DNA from: Salimicrobium halophilum
GTDB taxonomy: Bacteria > Bacillota > Bacilli > Bacillales > Halobacillaceae
Assembly (NCBI RefSeq): GCF_900100295.1
Contig: NZ_FNEV01000002.1
Location: 186,001 to 250,000, forward strand
Reading direction: 5' to 3'
DNA length: 64,000 bases
Each line of letters begins with the position of its first letter. The first letter of the stretch is position 1. The notes beneath the pieces were generated by a model, which was not told the origin of the DNA, did not search any database, and saw only the letters and a list, made by a program, of their open reading frames with translations. This document shows positions 25,831 to 32,986 of this stretch, piece by piece. The translations under genes were made by a program, and so were the position numbers.

Positions 25831-25992
25831 TTACTCCCCTTTATCAATAGGACCTACTGTGTCTTGCTCATAGTGTTCAATACCATTCAATTTCTCAAGC
25901 TCTTCTACTCTTCTTTCAAGCTCCTTACGTTTCTGACTCATGTGAACAAGTACGGCTACAAGAAGTAATATTAGAAAAATAACAATGCCCAT
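25831..25992 (-). CDS. 53-residue membrane protein with coiled-coil tail
   Basis: An ATG behind a perfect AAGGAGGTCG site opens a 53-codon frame, MGIVIFLILLLVAVLVHMSQ followed by KRKELERRVEELEKLNG. One hydrophobic helix (2-17) precedes a charged heptad-like helix. The strong ribosome binding site and clean start and stop support it although it is short. The function is unknown. Confidence 0.6.
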   Translation of the reverse strand: MGIVIFLILLLVAVLVHMSQKRKELERRVEELEKLNGIEHYEQDTVGPIDKGE

Positions 25993-26174
25993 GCAAGCGA
26001 CCTCCTTTTAAGAAAATGTTAACATATGGAAGAGGAGATTTTTTCAACGATATGAATTTCTTTTAATGCGATCTTTATCAGGCTATGAAAGTACCAGCTA
26101 CGTCTTATACTTTTGAAACTGAATCGGATTGGTATCGTATATGAAATAAGATAAATGAATTACGGAGGGATTAT

Positions 26175-26390
26175 ATGGGAGATGAAAAAGAAACTCCTGA
26201 AAAACGAAGAGAAAGATTGAGACAAGAAGAAGTGAAAGGAAACCCTACTGGAAATTTGAACGATTCCTCACATAGAGCGCATCATGGCAGCCTTGTTGAT
26301 TTAGTTGGTGGAATGGGTTGGAAAGGAACAGGGGTGCTCATCATTTTGGTGATAGCAGCGTTTGTAATTTTTCCCTTATTCTTCAGGTGA
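26175..26390 (+). CDS. DUF6366-like small membrane protein
   Basis: The 71-residue protein begins with a charged soluble part (PEKRRERLRQEEVKGNPTGN) containing the Asn-Pro-Thr-Gly-Asn stretch and ends in a single hydrophobic helix (about 50-70). This matches the DUF6366 layout known from Bacillaceae. It starts at ATG 26175 with GGAGGGA upstream. The function is unknown. Confidence 0.65.
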   Translation: MGDEKETPEKRRERLRQEEVKGNPTGNLNDSSHRAHHGSLVDLVGGMGWKGTGVLIILVIAAFVIFPLFFR

Positions 26391-26499
26391 AATCTAGTCA
26401 AGGGGAGAAATTTAGAGAGGCGTTGAATAAATAACCATCTCTCCAGATTCATGAGTTATGTTTTGTTTTGGTGTATCGAAAGTTACGGAGGTGGTTAAG

Positions 26500-26670
26500 A
26501 TACTTGGTTATTTAAAGTTTTTTCTATTTATGATAGTAGGTCTTTCATTATGGCAGATAGTCTTCTCATCATTTAACCCTGTAGGTATAGTTGGGTTATC
26601 TTTCTTAACGACATTTTACAAATGGTTGTTTGAGGTGACTTGGGAAAGAAAAACAGATGGTGCTAATTAA
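26500..26670 (+). CDS. Small membrane protein, apparent ATA start
   Basis: A perfect GGAGGT lies 8 bases before ATA 26500, which opens a 56-codon frame with two hydrophobic helices (LGYLKFFLFMIVGLSLWQ and then IVGLSFLTTFYKWLF). The first ATG in frame (26458) has no ribosome binding site, and a GTG at 26491 lies inside the GGAGGTGG site. The gene, if real, therefore starts at a near-cognate codon. Confidence is limited by its length and start. Confidence 0.4.
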   Translation: MLGYLKFFLFMIVGLSLWQIVFSSFNPVGIVGLSFLTTFYKWLFEVTWERKTDGAN

Positions 26671-26771
26671 TTTTGAAATTAAAATCTATAGAATAAATGA
26701 GGGTCTGGAATAGTGTCCTTATTTTTTTATAATGAGATATCTACAGGTAACAGTACTTTAGGAGGGTCAAT

Positions 26772-26933
26772 ATCAGTAATATTATTGCAGAGCAATTGGT
26801 AGCACTGTTTTTGTTTGTAGTTATTCCGATTCTGTTCCTGATTGTCATCGCATTATTGGTGAATGTAAAAAAGCAAATCGAGCAAATGAGAGAGAACATT
26901 AATGAAATGTCTCAGGGAGAAGACAAAAAATAG
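26772..26933 (+). CDS. DUF4083-like small membrane protein, apparent ATC start
   Basis: AGGAGGG lies 5 bases before ATC 26772, which opens a 53-codon frame, ISNIIAEQLVALFLFVVIPI and onward, ending in a charged helix KKQIEQMRENINEMSQ. The layout matches the DUF4083-like protein at 7409. The first usual start codon, TTG 26796, lacks a ribosome binding site and would remove the conserved N-terminal part. The near-cognate start is inferred. Confidence 0.45.
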   Translation: MSNIIAEQLVALFLFVVIPILFLIVIALLVNVKKQIEQMRENINEMSQGEDKK

Positions 26934-26950
26934 AGAAAGATGCCGAAGAC

Positions 26951-26985
26951 AAAAAAGGTGCGGGGCGAGCAGGTGGCCCTTTTTG
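26951..26985 (+). terminator. Probable terminator after the small membrane genes
   Basis: AAAAAGG (26952-26958) pairs with CCTTTTT (26978-26984) around a GC-rich loop; the T run is part of the stem. Confidence 0.5.
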
Positions 26986-27082
26986 ATCGAGGGTAATGAA
27001 TATAGCTGAAAGGAAAATTCCCGCTGAGTATAGAATTTAGTCATAGGCGAATTGTGTCATATTTTTTAGGGGGCTTAAGAAT

Positions 27083-27544
27083 ATGAAAGCGAAATCGATA
27101 GTCATTGTCCTTCATGTAATACTACTTTTTCTGTACGGATGTTCTGCAGGTGCAAATGATAACATGTATGAAGTGAGCAGAGAGGATGTTACTCAAAACT
27201 TAGAAGGAATTGAATTTGATTATGAGCTTCCTTCTGAAATGCCCTTCGAAATTGCGAATGTAGATGTAAGCAGGCCTTCTCTTAGCCAACCTTTGTTTGC
27301 CGTCGATTACATAGGGGAGAACGAGAAGCATATCTCCTTAGAGGTAACGAATTCTGATGTTACTTGGACCTTACCTGATGAAACAGAAGAAGTTGATGTA
27401 AATGGGAATGAAGGTATGTTCATGGAAAATGATCAGGGGGCCAAAATTCTTGCTTGGAAAGCGCAAGGAGTAAGTTATGAGCTGAGTACGAATACCGATA
27501 TTGGTAAAGACATGCTGATCAATGTGGCAGAGTCCTTCGACTAG
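27083..27544 (+). CDS. Lipoprotein, unknown function
   Basis: ATG 27083 follows AGGGGGC. The signal peptide runs to the lipobox LYGC (Cys20), so a 134-residue domain is exported. It is acidic and rich in predicted strands (LFAVDYIGENEKHISLEV, then KILAWKAQGVSYEL), a pattern seen in unnamed Bacillus lipoproteins that carry a DUF4367-like fold. That similarity is uncertain. It is probably co-transcribed with the lipoprotein gene 33 bases downstream. Confidence 0.65.
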   Translation: MKAKSIVIVLHVILLFLYGCSAGANDNMYEVSREDVTQNLEGIEFDYELPSEMPFEIANVDVSRPSLSQPLFAVDYIGENEKHISLEVTNSDVTWTLPDETEEVDVNGNEGMFMENDQGAKILAWKAQGVSYELSTNTDIGKDMLINVAESFD

Positions 27545-27577
27545 TACCTTACGCGCGTATATTGAGGAGGGATAAGG

Positions 27578-28117
27578 TTGAGACTCAAGTATGTTATTTT
27601 AGCTGTTCTTACTATCTCAGTGTTAGTCAGTTGTCAGAAGGGAGAAACAGATGTCATAGAGGATGAAACATTTCCTACCGAAAAAGAAGCGATTCATCAT
27701 TTCCTCGATGAAAATCCAAGGAGTGACGTGGAACGAATCGATACGACCGATAAAGAAGAAGTTTTTCTGGTTCGCTCCGGCAATGATCAGTATAGTTTAT
27801 TTGGAATGAAGGCTGCTAAGAAAGAGTATTCCATCGTAAAACTCACAGCTACTTTGTCTCTGCACAATACTGCCTGGGGTGCTGGTGAAATGACAACTGC
27901 CAAGGGAAAAGACTATACCTTTCTGATTGGGAAGAAAGGTAAGCAAGCTGAGCTTGATCCTGCCAAAAAGGCTTATATTTTTTCTGACGTATATGCGGGA
28001 GACGGAAAGGTATCGTTAAACAAAGGTCATCTATTGGAAGAAGATAAAGATTCCGCAGTACCAGAGAGTGTAATAGAAACTACAGAGACGATATCGAGCT
28101 TGGATGGCTCTTCTTGA
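27578..28117 (+). CDS. Lipoprotein, unknown function
   Basis: The gene starts at TTG 27578 with GAGGAGGG upstream. The signal peptide MRLKYVILAVLTISVLVSC ends at Cys19 in an LVSC lipobox. The exported part of 160 residues has a helix TEKEAIHHFLDENP followed by strands, an arrangement seen in small secreted domains of unknown function in Bacillaceae. It lies second in a run of three consecutive envelope genes (27083-28730). Confidence 0.65.
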   Translation: MRLKYVILAVLTISVLVSCQKGETDVIEDETFPTEKEAIHHFLDENPRSDVERIDTTDKEEVFLVRSGNDQYSLFGMKAAKKEYSIVKLTATLSLHNTAWGAGEMTTAKGKDYTFLIGKKGKQAELDPAKKAYIFSDVYAGDGKVSLNKGHLLEEDKDSAVPESVIETTETISSLDGSS

Positions 28118-28163
28118 AGTTTTAAGGTGGCAGGTGACAAGTAATTAACAGAGGAAAGTCTGT

Positions 28164-28730
28164 TTGGAGTGGTTTCTTATCAAGAAAATTGCAGTATTAA
28201 TCAGTGTGTTTCTTCTATTATCTGTTCTATTCATCTTTTATCAGCACAATCAGCCACCAGTAGCAAAAGATATTACTAACAGTAAACAGGCAGGGGCTAT
28301 TAATGTGTTAACTATAGAGAAAATAGGTGGGGGATGGTTTTCTTTGTATTATAATCATCAGCAAGAAATCAAATTGGGATTTCTTGAACAGAACGTCCTG
28401 GGTACTTGGGAAGTGAATAGTGTTGATAATAGAGAGGAAGCAAAACGTGAACCTTTTGAAGCCGGCATATATTGGAACGTTGAAAGTTCTCCAGGTTCTC
28501 AAAAATGTTATTATTATGGAGCGGCTTCTAATCAAATTGTAGAGAAAATTAAACTGTCGATTAATGAAGAATCTTATAAAGTACTGGATTTAAAATCAAG
28601 TGGAACAAGCAATGTGCGCTATTTTTTAGAAGTTCATGACGACGATGAATGCGGCCCCTATCATTTTAAGGCAGTATCAGAGGGTGGCCATTTAATTGCG
28701 GAGGAAAAAGTATTCAGTAATACATATTGA
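28164..28730 (+). CDS. Exported or membrane-anchored protein, unknown
   Basis: The 188-residue frame is read from TTG 28164, 9 bases after GAGG. The hydrophobic helix KKIAVLISVFLLLSVLFIF then anchors or exports the rest. An ATC at 28179, behind GGAGTGG, would give the cleaner N-terminus IKKIAVLI and is an alternative start. The exported domain has two cysteines (SQKCYYYG and DDDECGPYHF) that could form a disulfide. No family was recognised. It ends at a strong terminator. Confidence 0.6.
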   Translation: MEWFLIKKIAVLISVFLLLSVLFIFYQHNQPPVAKDITNSKQAGAINVLTIEKIGGGWFSLYYNHQQEIKLGFLEQNVLGTWEVNSVDNREEAKREPFEAGIYWNVESSPGSQKCYYYGAASNQIVEKIKLSINEESYKVLDLKSSGTSNVRYFLEVHDDDECGPYHFKAVSEGGHLIAEEKVFSNTY

Positions 28731-28774
28731 TAGAGTTAATGAGCGAGTTTAGGTGAATAATATCATCATGCTGA

Positions 28775-28811
28775 ACAGGTCTTCCAATTATTTGGAAGAC
28801 CTGTATTTTTA
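28775..28811 (+). terminator. Strong Rho-independent terminator
   Basis: A perfect 13-bp stem (28775-28787 with 28792-28804), loop of four bases, then ATTTTT. It closes the AT-rich patch. Confidence 0.88.
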
Positions 28812-28917
28812 CGGACACCAAATTAAGTGGTATTGAGTTTTTTAAAGGATAGTATGAAAGTCAGAATTTTGCTATGCTTTCTTAAAGACAACTTATGCAG
28901 AAAAGAGGAGATTGCAG

Positions 28918-29535
28918 ATGGATAGTATTATTTTCGATTTAGATGGAACATTGTGGGACCCGATTGATACGGTGAAGGACGCATGGAACGAGACGATCCT
29001 ATCTTACCGACCGGAAGAAGAGGAGTTAACTAGAAAAGACCTGGAAGGGATTATGGGACTGCAAATCGAGGGGATCGGTGAGAAACTATTTTCCCATCTT
29101 GAGAAAGAAGAGCGCGAAAAAATCATCAATGCCTGCTTTGATGCAGAAACAGAGGTGATAAGAAAACAGGGAGCGAGACTTTACCCTGGACTTGAAGAAA
29201 CGTTGCAGCATCTCGAGAAAAAATACCCTCTCTTTATCGTAAGTAACTGCCAGGACGGCTACATCGAGGCGTTCTATGAAGCTCATGGACTGGAGAATTA
29301 TTTCAACGACTATGAAAATCCGGGGCGTACAGGACTACCAAAAGGAGAGAATATCAAACTCGTGATGGAACGGAACGGATTGAAGAAGCCTGTTTATATA
29401 GGGGATACGTCAGGAGATGAGAAAGCGGCACGTCATGCTGGTATTCCTTTCTATTATGCTTCCTACGGTTTTGGACAGGCGGAATCGTTCGAGAAAGAGA
29501 TCGAAAGAATTACTGATTTGAAAGAGATGGTTTGA
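28918..29535 (+). CDS. HAD family hydrolase, phosphoglycolate phosphatase-like
   Basis: The 205-residue protein has the haloacid dehalogenase motifs in order: I IIFDLDGTLWD (nucleophile Asp), II FIVSNCQDG, III around GLPKGENIKLVMERN, and IV VYIGDTSGDEKAA. A helical cap lies between I and II. It should be a small-molecule phosphatase. The start is ATG 28918, 7 bases after GAGGAG; a TTG at 28912 is too near that site. The gene is monocistronic or heads the following surface-protein genes. Confidence 0.88.
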   Translation: MDSIIFDLDGTLWDPIDTVKDAWNETILSYRPEEEELTRKDLEGIMGLQIEGIGEKLFSHLEKEEREKIINACFDAETEVIRKQGARLYPGLEETLQHLEKKYPLFIVSNCQDGYIEAFYEAHGLENYFNDYENPGRTGLPKGENIKLVMERNGLKKPVYIGDTSGDEKAARHAGIPFYYASYGFGQAESFEKEIERITDLKEMV

Positions 29536-29583
29536 TGAAACCTCATCAAGGCTTCGTCCGTAAAGAAAACAGGGGGGAGTCTA

Positions 29584-30093
29584 TTGAACTATAAATATAA
29601 AGATACAAGCAAGTGGAGAAAAAAAGGGTTCAAATCCCTCGGGAATGTAGCGGTTGTCATTGGCTCGAATATCCTTACGATGACGTCGATGGATACCGGT
29701 CCTTTGTTGATCGGCTTCGTTCAGACGGTAACTGTTGTATTTACCATCATCGGAGTGACAAGAGCCGTGCACTATTTCACGAGACCTGAGAAAGATTATG
29801 TCGTCGTTGATGATCAGGGAGTCCTCATAGACAGAGGGCCGTTCCAGAGTAAGAAAGAAATTCCTCTGCAGCAAATCAGAAAGCTGGTGGAAAGAGAAGA
29901 AGTCCTTGTCGTGGATCAGAAAGCGAAAGCAGATGGGTTGATCAATGACGTGGAAAGAGAGAAATCGCTTGCCTTCGAACAACATAACAGCAAAGAAACG
30001 TTGATTGATTTAGATAATATTACTTCACAGGATGTGCAGAGGCTGAAACAGGAAATGAAAGAACGTGTCGGTACTACGGCAGAAGTGCTTTGA
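29584..30093 (+). CDS. Two-helix membrane protein with PH-like domain, copy 1
   Basis: The gene starts at TTG 29584 behind GGGGGAG. The 169-residue product has two hydrophobic helices (about 20-37 and 42-62) and then a soluble domain starting TRAVHYFTRPEKDYVVVDD, followed by RGPFQSKKEIPLQQIRKL. The gene at 43441 encodes a diverged paralogue with the same order (TRAVNYFKRPERDYAIIED). The strand pattern suggests a bacterial PH-like fold. It opens a five-gene envelope operon to 31616. The function is unknown. Confidence 0.68.
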   Translation: MNYKYKDTSKWRKKGFKSLGNVAVVIGSNILTMTSMDTGPLLIGFVQTVTVVFTIIGVTRAVHYFTRPEKDYVVVDDQGVLIDRGPFQSKKEIPLQQIRKLVEREEVLVVDQKAKADGLINDVEREKSLAFEQHNSKETLIDLDNITSQDVQRLKQEMKERVGTTAEVL

Positions 30094-30105
30094 AGGAGGG
30101 ATGAA

Positions 30106-30606
30106 TTGGTCATTTTACAATATTTAATCGTATTCTTAGTAGGAATTCTGGTGTTTACTCTCCAAATATATATAAGTAAGAAATGGGCGGTGACGCTTGC
30201 CATCCTTTTTGTAGCTGGAGTGGGTTGGTATGTATGGCACAACGAAACATACATGATAGTCCAAGAAGACTTTGATTCGATCTATTCTGAGGAACATACG
30301 GTGGATCGATTGGAGATTACGAATATGGAGAATGAGGAATCTTTCGATGTGACCGACCAGGACGCTATGGAAGAAGTGCTTTCGATCCTCGGACCGATCA
30401 AAGGCAAAAGAGTAGAAACGTTGAGCAATGATGAATACGAGTATAGACTCCGGTTCCGTATAGAAAAACCTGTAGATAACGGAGATACTACCCAAGAATA
30501 TAACTCTGTGTACATAAGTGATGATTATATCAGCAATTATGAAATCACCGAAGGAGAAGCACACATGGAGCTCATCAGAGAGCTCGAAGCAGAGGCAAAG
30601 GAATGA
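30106..30606 (+). CDS. Membrane-anchored protein with small secreted-protein domain
   Basis: TTG 30106 follows AAGGAGGG. Two hydrophobic helices (3-22 and 27-45) precede an exported domain of 120 residues. That domain shares a pattern with the lipoproteins at 42928 and 62346: strand LEITNMENEESF, DQDAMEEVLSIL helix, then Y...F strands and YISDDYISNYEI. It sits directly after the PH-like gene, as its relative at 42928 sits directly before the other PH-like copy. The next gene overlaps its stop by ATGA. Confidence 0.65.
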   Translation: MVILQYLIVFLVGILVFTLQIYISKKWAVTLAILFVAGVGWYVWHNETYMIVQEDFDSIYSEEHTVDRLEITNMENEESFDVTDQDAMEEVLSILGPIKGKRVETLSNDEYEYRLRFRIEKPVDNGDTTQEYNSVYISDDYISNYEITEGEAHMELIRELEAEAKE

Positions 30607-30824
30607 TGGAACGGTTGCTACGGTTCGGGGTAGCCATCATAATTTTTTTCTTGCTGTGGCAGGTGATGGCGTACGCGTGGAATCTGTTTGTACCTCTCAA
30701 TTATAAGACGAATCTTTTAGGCGTCATATTCGTCATGCCTCTCATGGTTCTTGTATCGTTCATCGGTTCTCATCTGTTCATCGAACGTTTACGAAGGTGG
30801 TTCAAACAGGGAGGGAGAATATGA
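30603..30824 (+). CDS. Small two-helix membrane protein
   Basis: The ATG overlaps the previous stop (ATGA), and the gene's own stop overlaps the next ATG, so all three are translationally coupled. The 73-residue product has hydrophobic helices at about 6-28 and 38-58 and a basic tail (ERLRRWFKQGGR). No family was recognised. Confidence 0.65.
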   Translation: MMERLLRFGVAIIIFFLLWQVMAYAWNLFVPLNYKTNLLGVIFVMPLMVLVSFIGSHLFIERLRRWFKQGGRI

Positions 30825-31312
30825 TGAGAATATCTTTCCTTTTTTTGATGCTGAGTGGAATTCTTATCGCTGGTTGTCAAACGAACGAAGAAGCGATGGT
30901 ATCTATTGATCAACTCTCCATTTCGAGCGAAGGGCTTGCTGATGGTCAGAACTACTATATAATATCACCTTTCAAATGGAAAGGGCCGGAAGAGGCGGAA
31001 CTGGTAGACATTAGTATCGTTGATGAAGAGGGCGAACCGGTGAATTCGTCACAGGGAATCTCGGCTTCCTTTTATGTCGCAGCGGATACGAAGCAATCAG
31101 GAGTTTACAGGCGGGATGATATAGGAGAAAAGCAAAGAGTTGACGGATACGAACTAACTGAAGAGCAAACCCTTATTATGCAACTCAAATTGAATAATGT
31201 AAGGGAAAATGAAAACAGAAGACTGAAAGTACTGTTTACATCAGGGGATGAAGTGCATGAGAAATTACTGGAGTGGGAAGCGGTAGAAGGTTTGAAATCC
31301 TCTGCTTCCTAG
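30821..31312 (+). CDS. Lipoprotein of the surface operon
   Basis: ATG 30821 (or 30824) lies 6 to 9 bases after GGGAGGG. The signal peptide MRISFLFLMLSGILIAGC ends in a lipobox. The exported domain of about 145 residues looks beta-sandwich-like (FKWKGPEEAELVDISIV, then RRLKVLFTSGDE) and may be Ig-like. It is the fourth gene of the 29584-31616 unit. The function is unknown. Confidence 0.68.
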   Translation: MMRISFLFLMLSGILIAGCQTNEEAMVSIDQLSISSEGLADGQNYYIISPFKWKGPEEAELVDISIVDEEGEPVNSSQGISASFYVAADTKQSGVYRRDDIGEKQRVDGYELTEEQTLIMQLKLNNVRENENRRLKVLFTSGDEVHEKLLEWEAVEGLKSSAS

Positions 31313-31328
31313 AGGGGAGGAGTAGGTT

Positions 31329-31616
31329 GTGCTGATAGACAAATTACTGATTATGACAATAGCAGGGATGCTTATCATATCTGTTTATTTTGCGAAGATC
31401 ACAAGAATGACCGGTTTCTCTAAATGGAGCCGTTTCATTCTCAGTCTAAGCAGTGGATGGATTCTTGCCTTGACGACTATTAGTGTTTCCCTGTTCCTCA
31501 GAAGTCTGCTTCCATTTCCAGTTGTGATGATGTATGTAAGCGTCGTTCTAGCTTTTGTTGCATTCATAAGTTTTCAAATTTTTTTGTATCACGAAGATGG
31601 AGAAAAACGTAACTGA
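31329..31616 (+). CDS. Three-helix membrane protein
   Basis: GTG 31329 follows GGGGAGGAG. The 95-residue product has hydrophobic helices at about 4-20, 34-53 and 60-84 and a charged C-terminus. It is the last gene of the envelope operon. No family was recognised. Confidence 0.6.
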   Translation: MLIDKLLIMTIAGMLIISVYFAKITRMTGFSKWSRFILSLSSGWILALTTISVSLFLRSLLPFPVVMMYVSVVLAFVAFISFQIFLYHEDGEKRN

Positions 31617-31630
31617 AGTGGGGATGACCA

Positions 31631-31667
31631 AAATAAAAAAGCAGAAACCATCCATGGATGGTTTCTG
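31631..31667 (-). terminator. Terminator, mainly for the minus-strand reductase gene
   Basis: A 26-base palindrome (31642-31667) gives a hairpin followed on the minus strand by a T tract (A run at 31635-31640 on the plus strand). The plus-strand side lacks a T tract, so it serves mainly the gene at 31676-32221. Confidence 0.75.
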
Positions 31668-31675
31668 TGTGGTAG

Positions 31676-32221
31676 TCATAGATTTTTGAAGTGACGGTTC
31701 CAATTATCCGCATTGGCGAGTGCCATAGCATCTTTTTGAATAGTTCCCGGTTTCCGGGCCTCGCCGATCAGAGCATCCTTGAATTCCATGCCGAAGAAAT
31801 CGCAGATATAACCGAACTGCTGGACGCACGGAAGGGCTTTTTTGCGTGGAGAATCTCCGCCGACGATGATGACGTATACTTGCATCTCTTTCAATCGCTC
31901 CTTGAAGTCGGGGAACTTCTCATCCCTGGCCGTCTGGCTGAACCGGTCGATGAATCGCTTCATGACTCCGGTCATTCCGTACCAATAGAGCGGAGTCGCG
32001 AATACGAGAATGTCCGAATCGATGATGGACGAAATGATGTCATCATAATCATCATCCACTTCATCGAACCCTTCCGGATCATGACGCTGATCGATGATAT
32101 CCTTGAAGAAATACTGATTCAGATAAATTTTATTCACATCGATGCCGTCAAAGACGCGCTCCGTCAATTGCTCGGTATTCCCGTAGTCCCGGGTGCTTCC
32201 ATATAAAACGGAAATCTTCAT
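31676..32221 (-). CDS. Flavodoxin-fold NAD(P)H-dependent oxidoreductase
   Basis: The 181-residue protein has the flavodoxin-like pattern of FMN reductases: MKISVLYGSTRDYGNTEQL (phosphate loop), ILVFATPLYWYGMTGVMKRF (isoalloxazine loop) and VYVIIVGGDS. Members reduce quinones, azo dyes or free FMN. It starts at ATG 32221 with GAGGTGGAG upstream and is monocistronic. The natural substrate is unknown. Confidence 0.88.
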   Translation of the reverse strand: MKISVLYGSTRDYGNTEQLTERVFDGIDVNKIYLNQYFFKDIIDQRHDPEGFDEVDDDYDDIISSIIDSDILVFATPLYWYGMTGVMKRFIDRFSQTARDEKFPDFKERLKEMQVYVIIVGGDSPRKKALPCVQQFGYICDFFGMEFKDALIGEARKPGTIQKDAMALANADNWNRHFKNL

Positions 32222-32339
32222 AACTCCACCTCATTTTTTCTTTTCATTATACGTGCAAGTCGTGTTTCTTTCCTAGCGAAAGGGTATGCACTAGGTGAGG
32301 GAATCATGCACAGAAGAAATCATAAGATGGAGGAGAAGA

Positions 32340-32780
32340 ATGAAGACGTACATAACAGCATTACTTATATCTATACTATTTTTGAGCGGTTGCAGCAGTG
32401 AGTTCACGAAATCCTTCGAAAAGAAAGGCGATATGGAGAGCCTCGTCGTCCAGAAAGTTGTAAACGGAGAAACATCCTCCTCACGTGCGAAAACAGTTAC
32501 GGATCCAGATACCATTGCTGAGATCCTGCAGAAAGGGGAAGGGCTTGGAGCGAAGACGATTACCGGCGAAGAAGCTGAAGGGAAAAAGACGGCTGCTTCG
32601 TCTTATTATACGTTCAGAAGTTATAGTACCAGTGAGACGCCTGTCTACAGCATCGTTGTATTAGAGGATGGAACGTTTCTGGTTGAAGGAACTAAGAAAG
32701 ATTCAGGAATAATGATGACGACGGATACGCATGAAATACTGCTGGACGATATGAAACAATTGGCCGACGTCAATTTTTAA
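32340..32780 (+). CDS. Lipoprotein, unknown function
   Basis: ATG 32340 lies behind GGAGGAG. The signal peptide MKTYITALLISILFLSGC ends in a lipobox. The 128-residue exported domain begins ESLVVQKVVNGE, has a helix DPDTIAEILQKGEGLG and later strands YSIVVLEDGTFLVEG. This arrangement is shared loosely with the small lipoproteins at 6435, 42928 and 62346. It is monocistronic with its own terminator. Confidence 0.7.
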   Translation: MKTYITALLISILFLSGCSSEFTKSFEKKGDMESLVVQKVVNGETSSSRAKTVTDPDTIAEILQKGEGLGAKTITGEEAEGKKTAASSYYTFRSYSTSETPVYSIVVLEDGTFLVEGTKKDSGIMMTTDTHEILLDDMKQLADVNF

Positions 32781-32793
32781 AAGGATAACGAAG

Positions 32794-32826
32794 AGAGCAT
32801 TGGATGCGATTCAATGCTTTTTTTGT
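32794..32826 (+). terminator. Rho-independent terminator
   Basis: AGCATTG (32796-32802) pairs with CAATGCT (32812-32818), followed by a run of seven T residues. Confidence 0.8.
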
Positions 32827-32986
32827 GCGCCCAATGCGGATAGGTGGGTATTTTCTCTTAACTCGTTTCAGTAACATCGTTTCAACTTTTAGAAAATTCC
32901 CAATTCATCCGTTGTAAAGAAGGGTATCCTGTAGTATTTTATTTATATGAAGGATAAACTTCAGAATTGAGGAAGGATGAAGGTAT

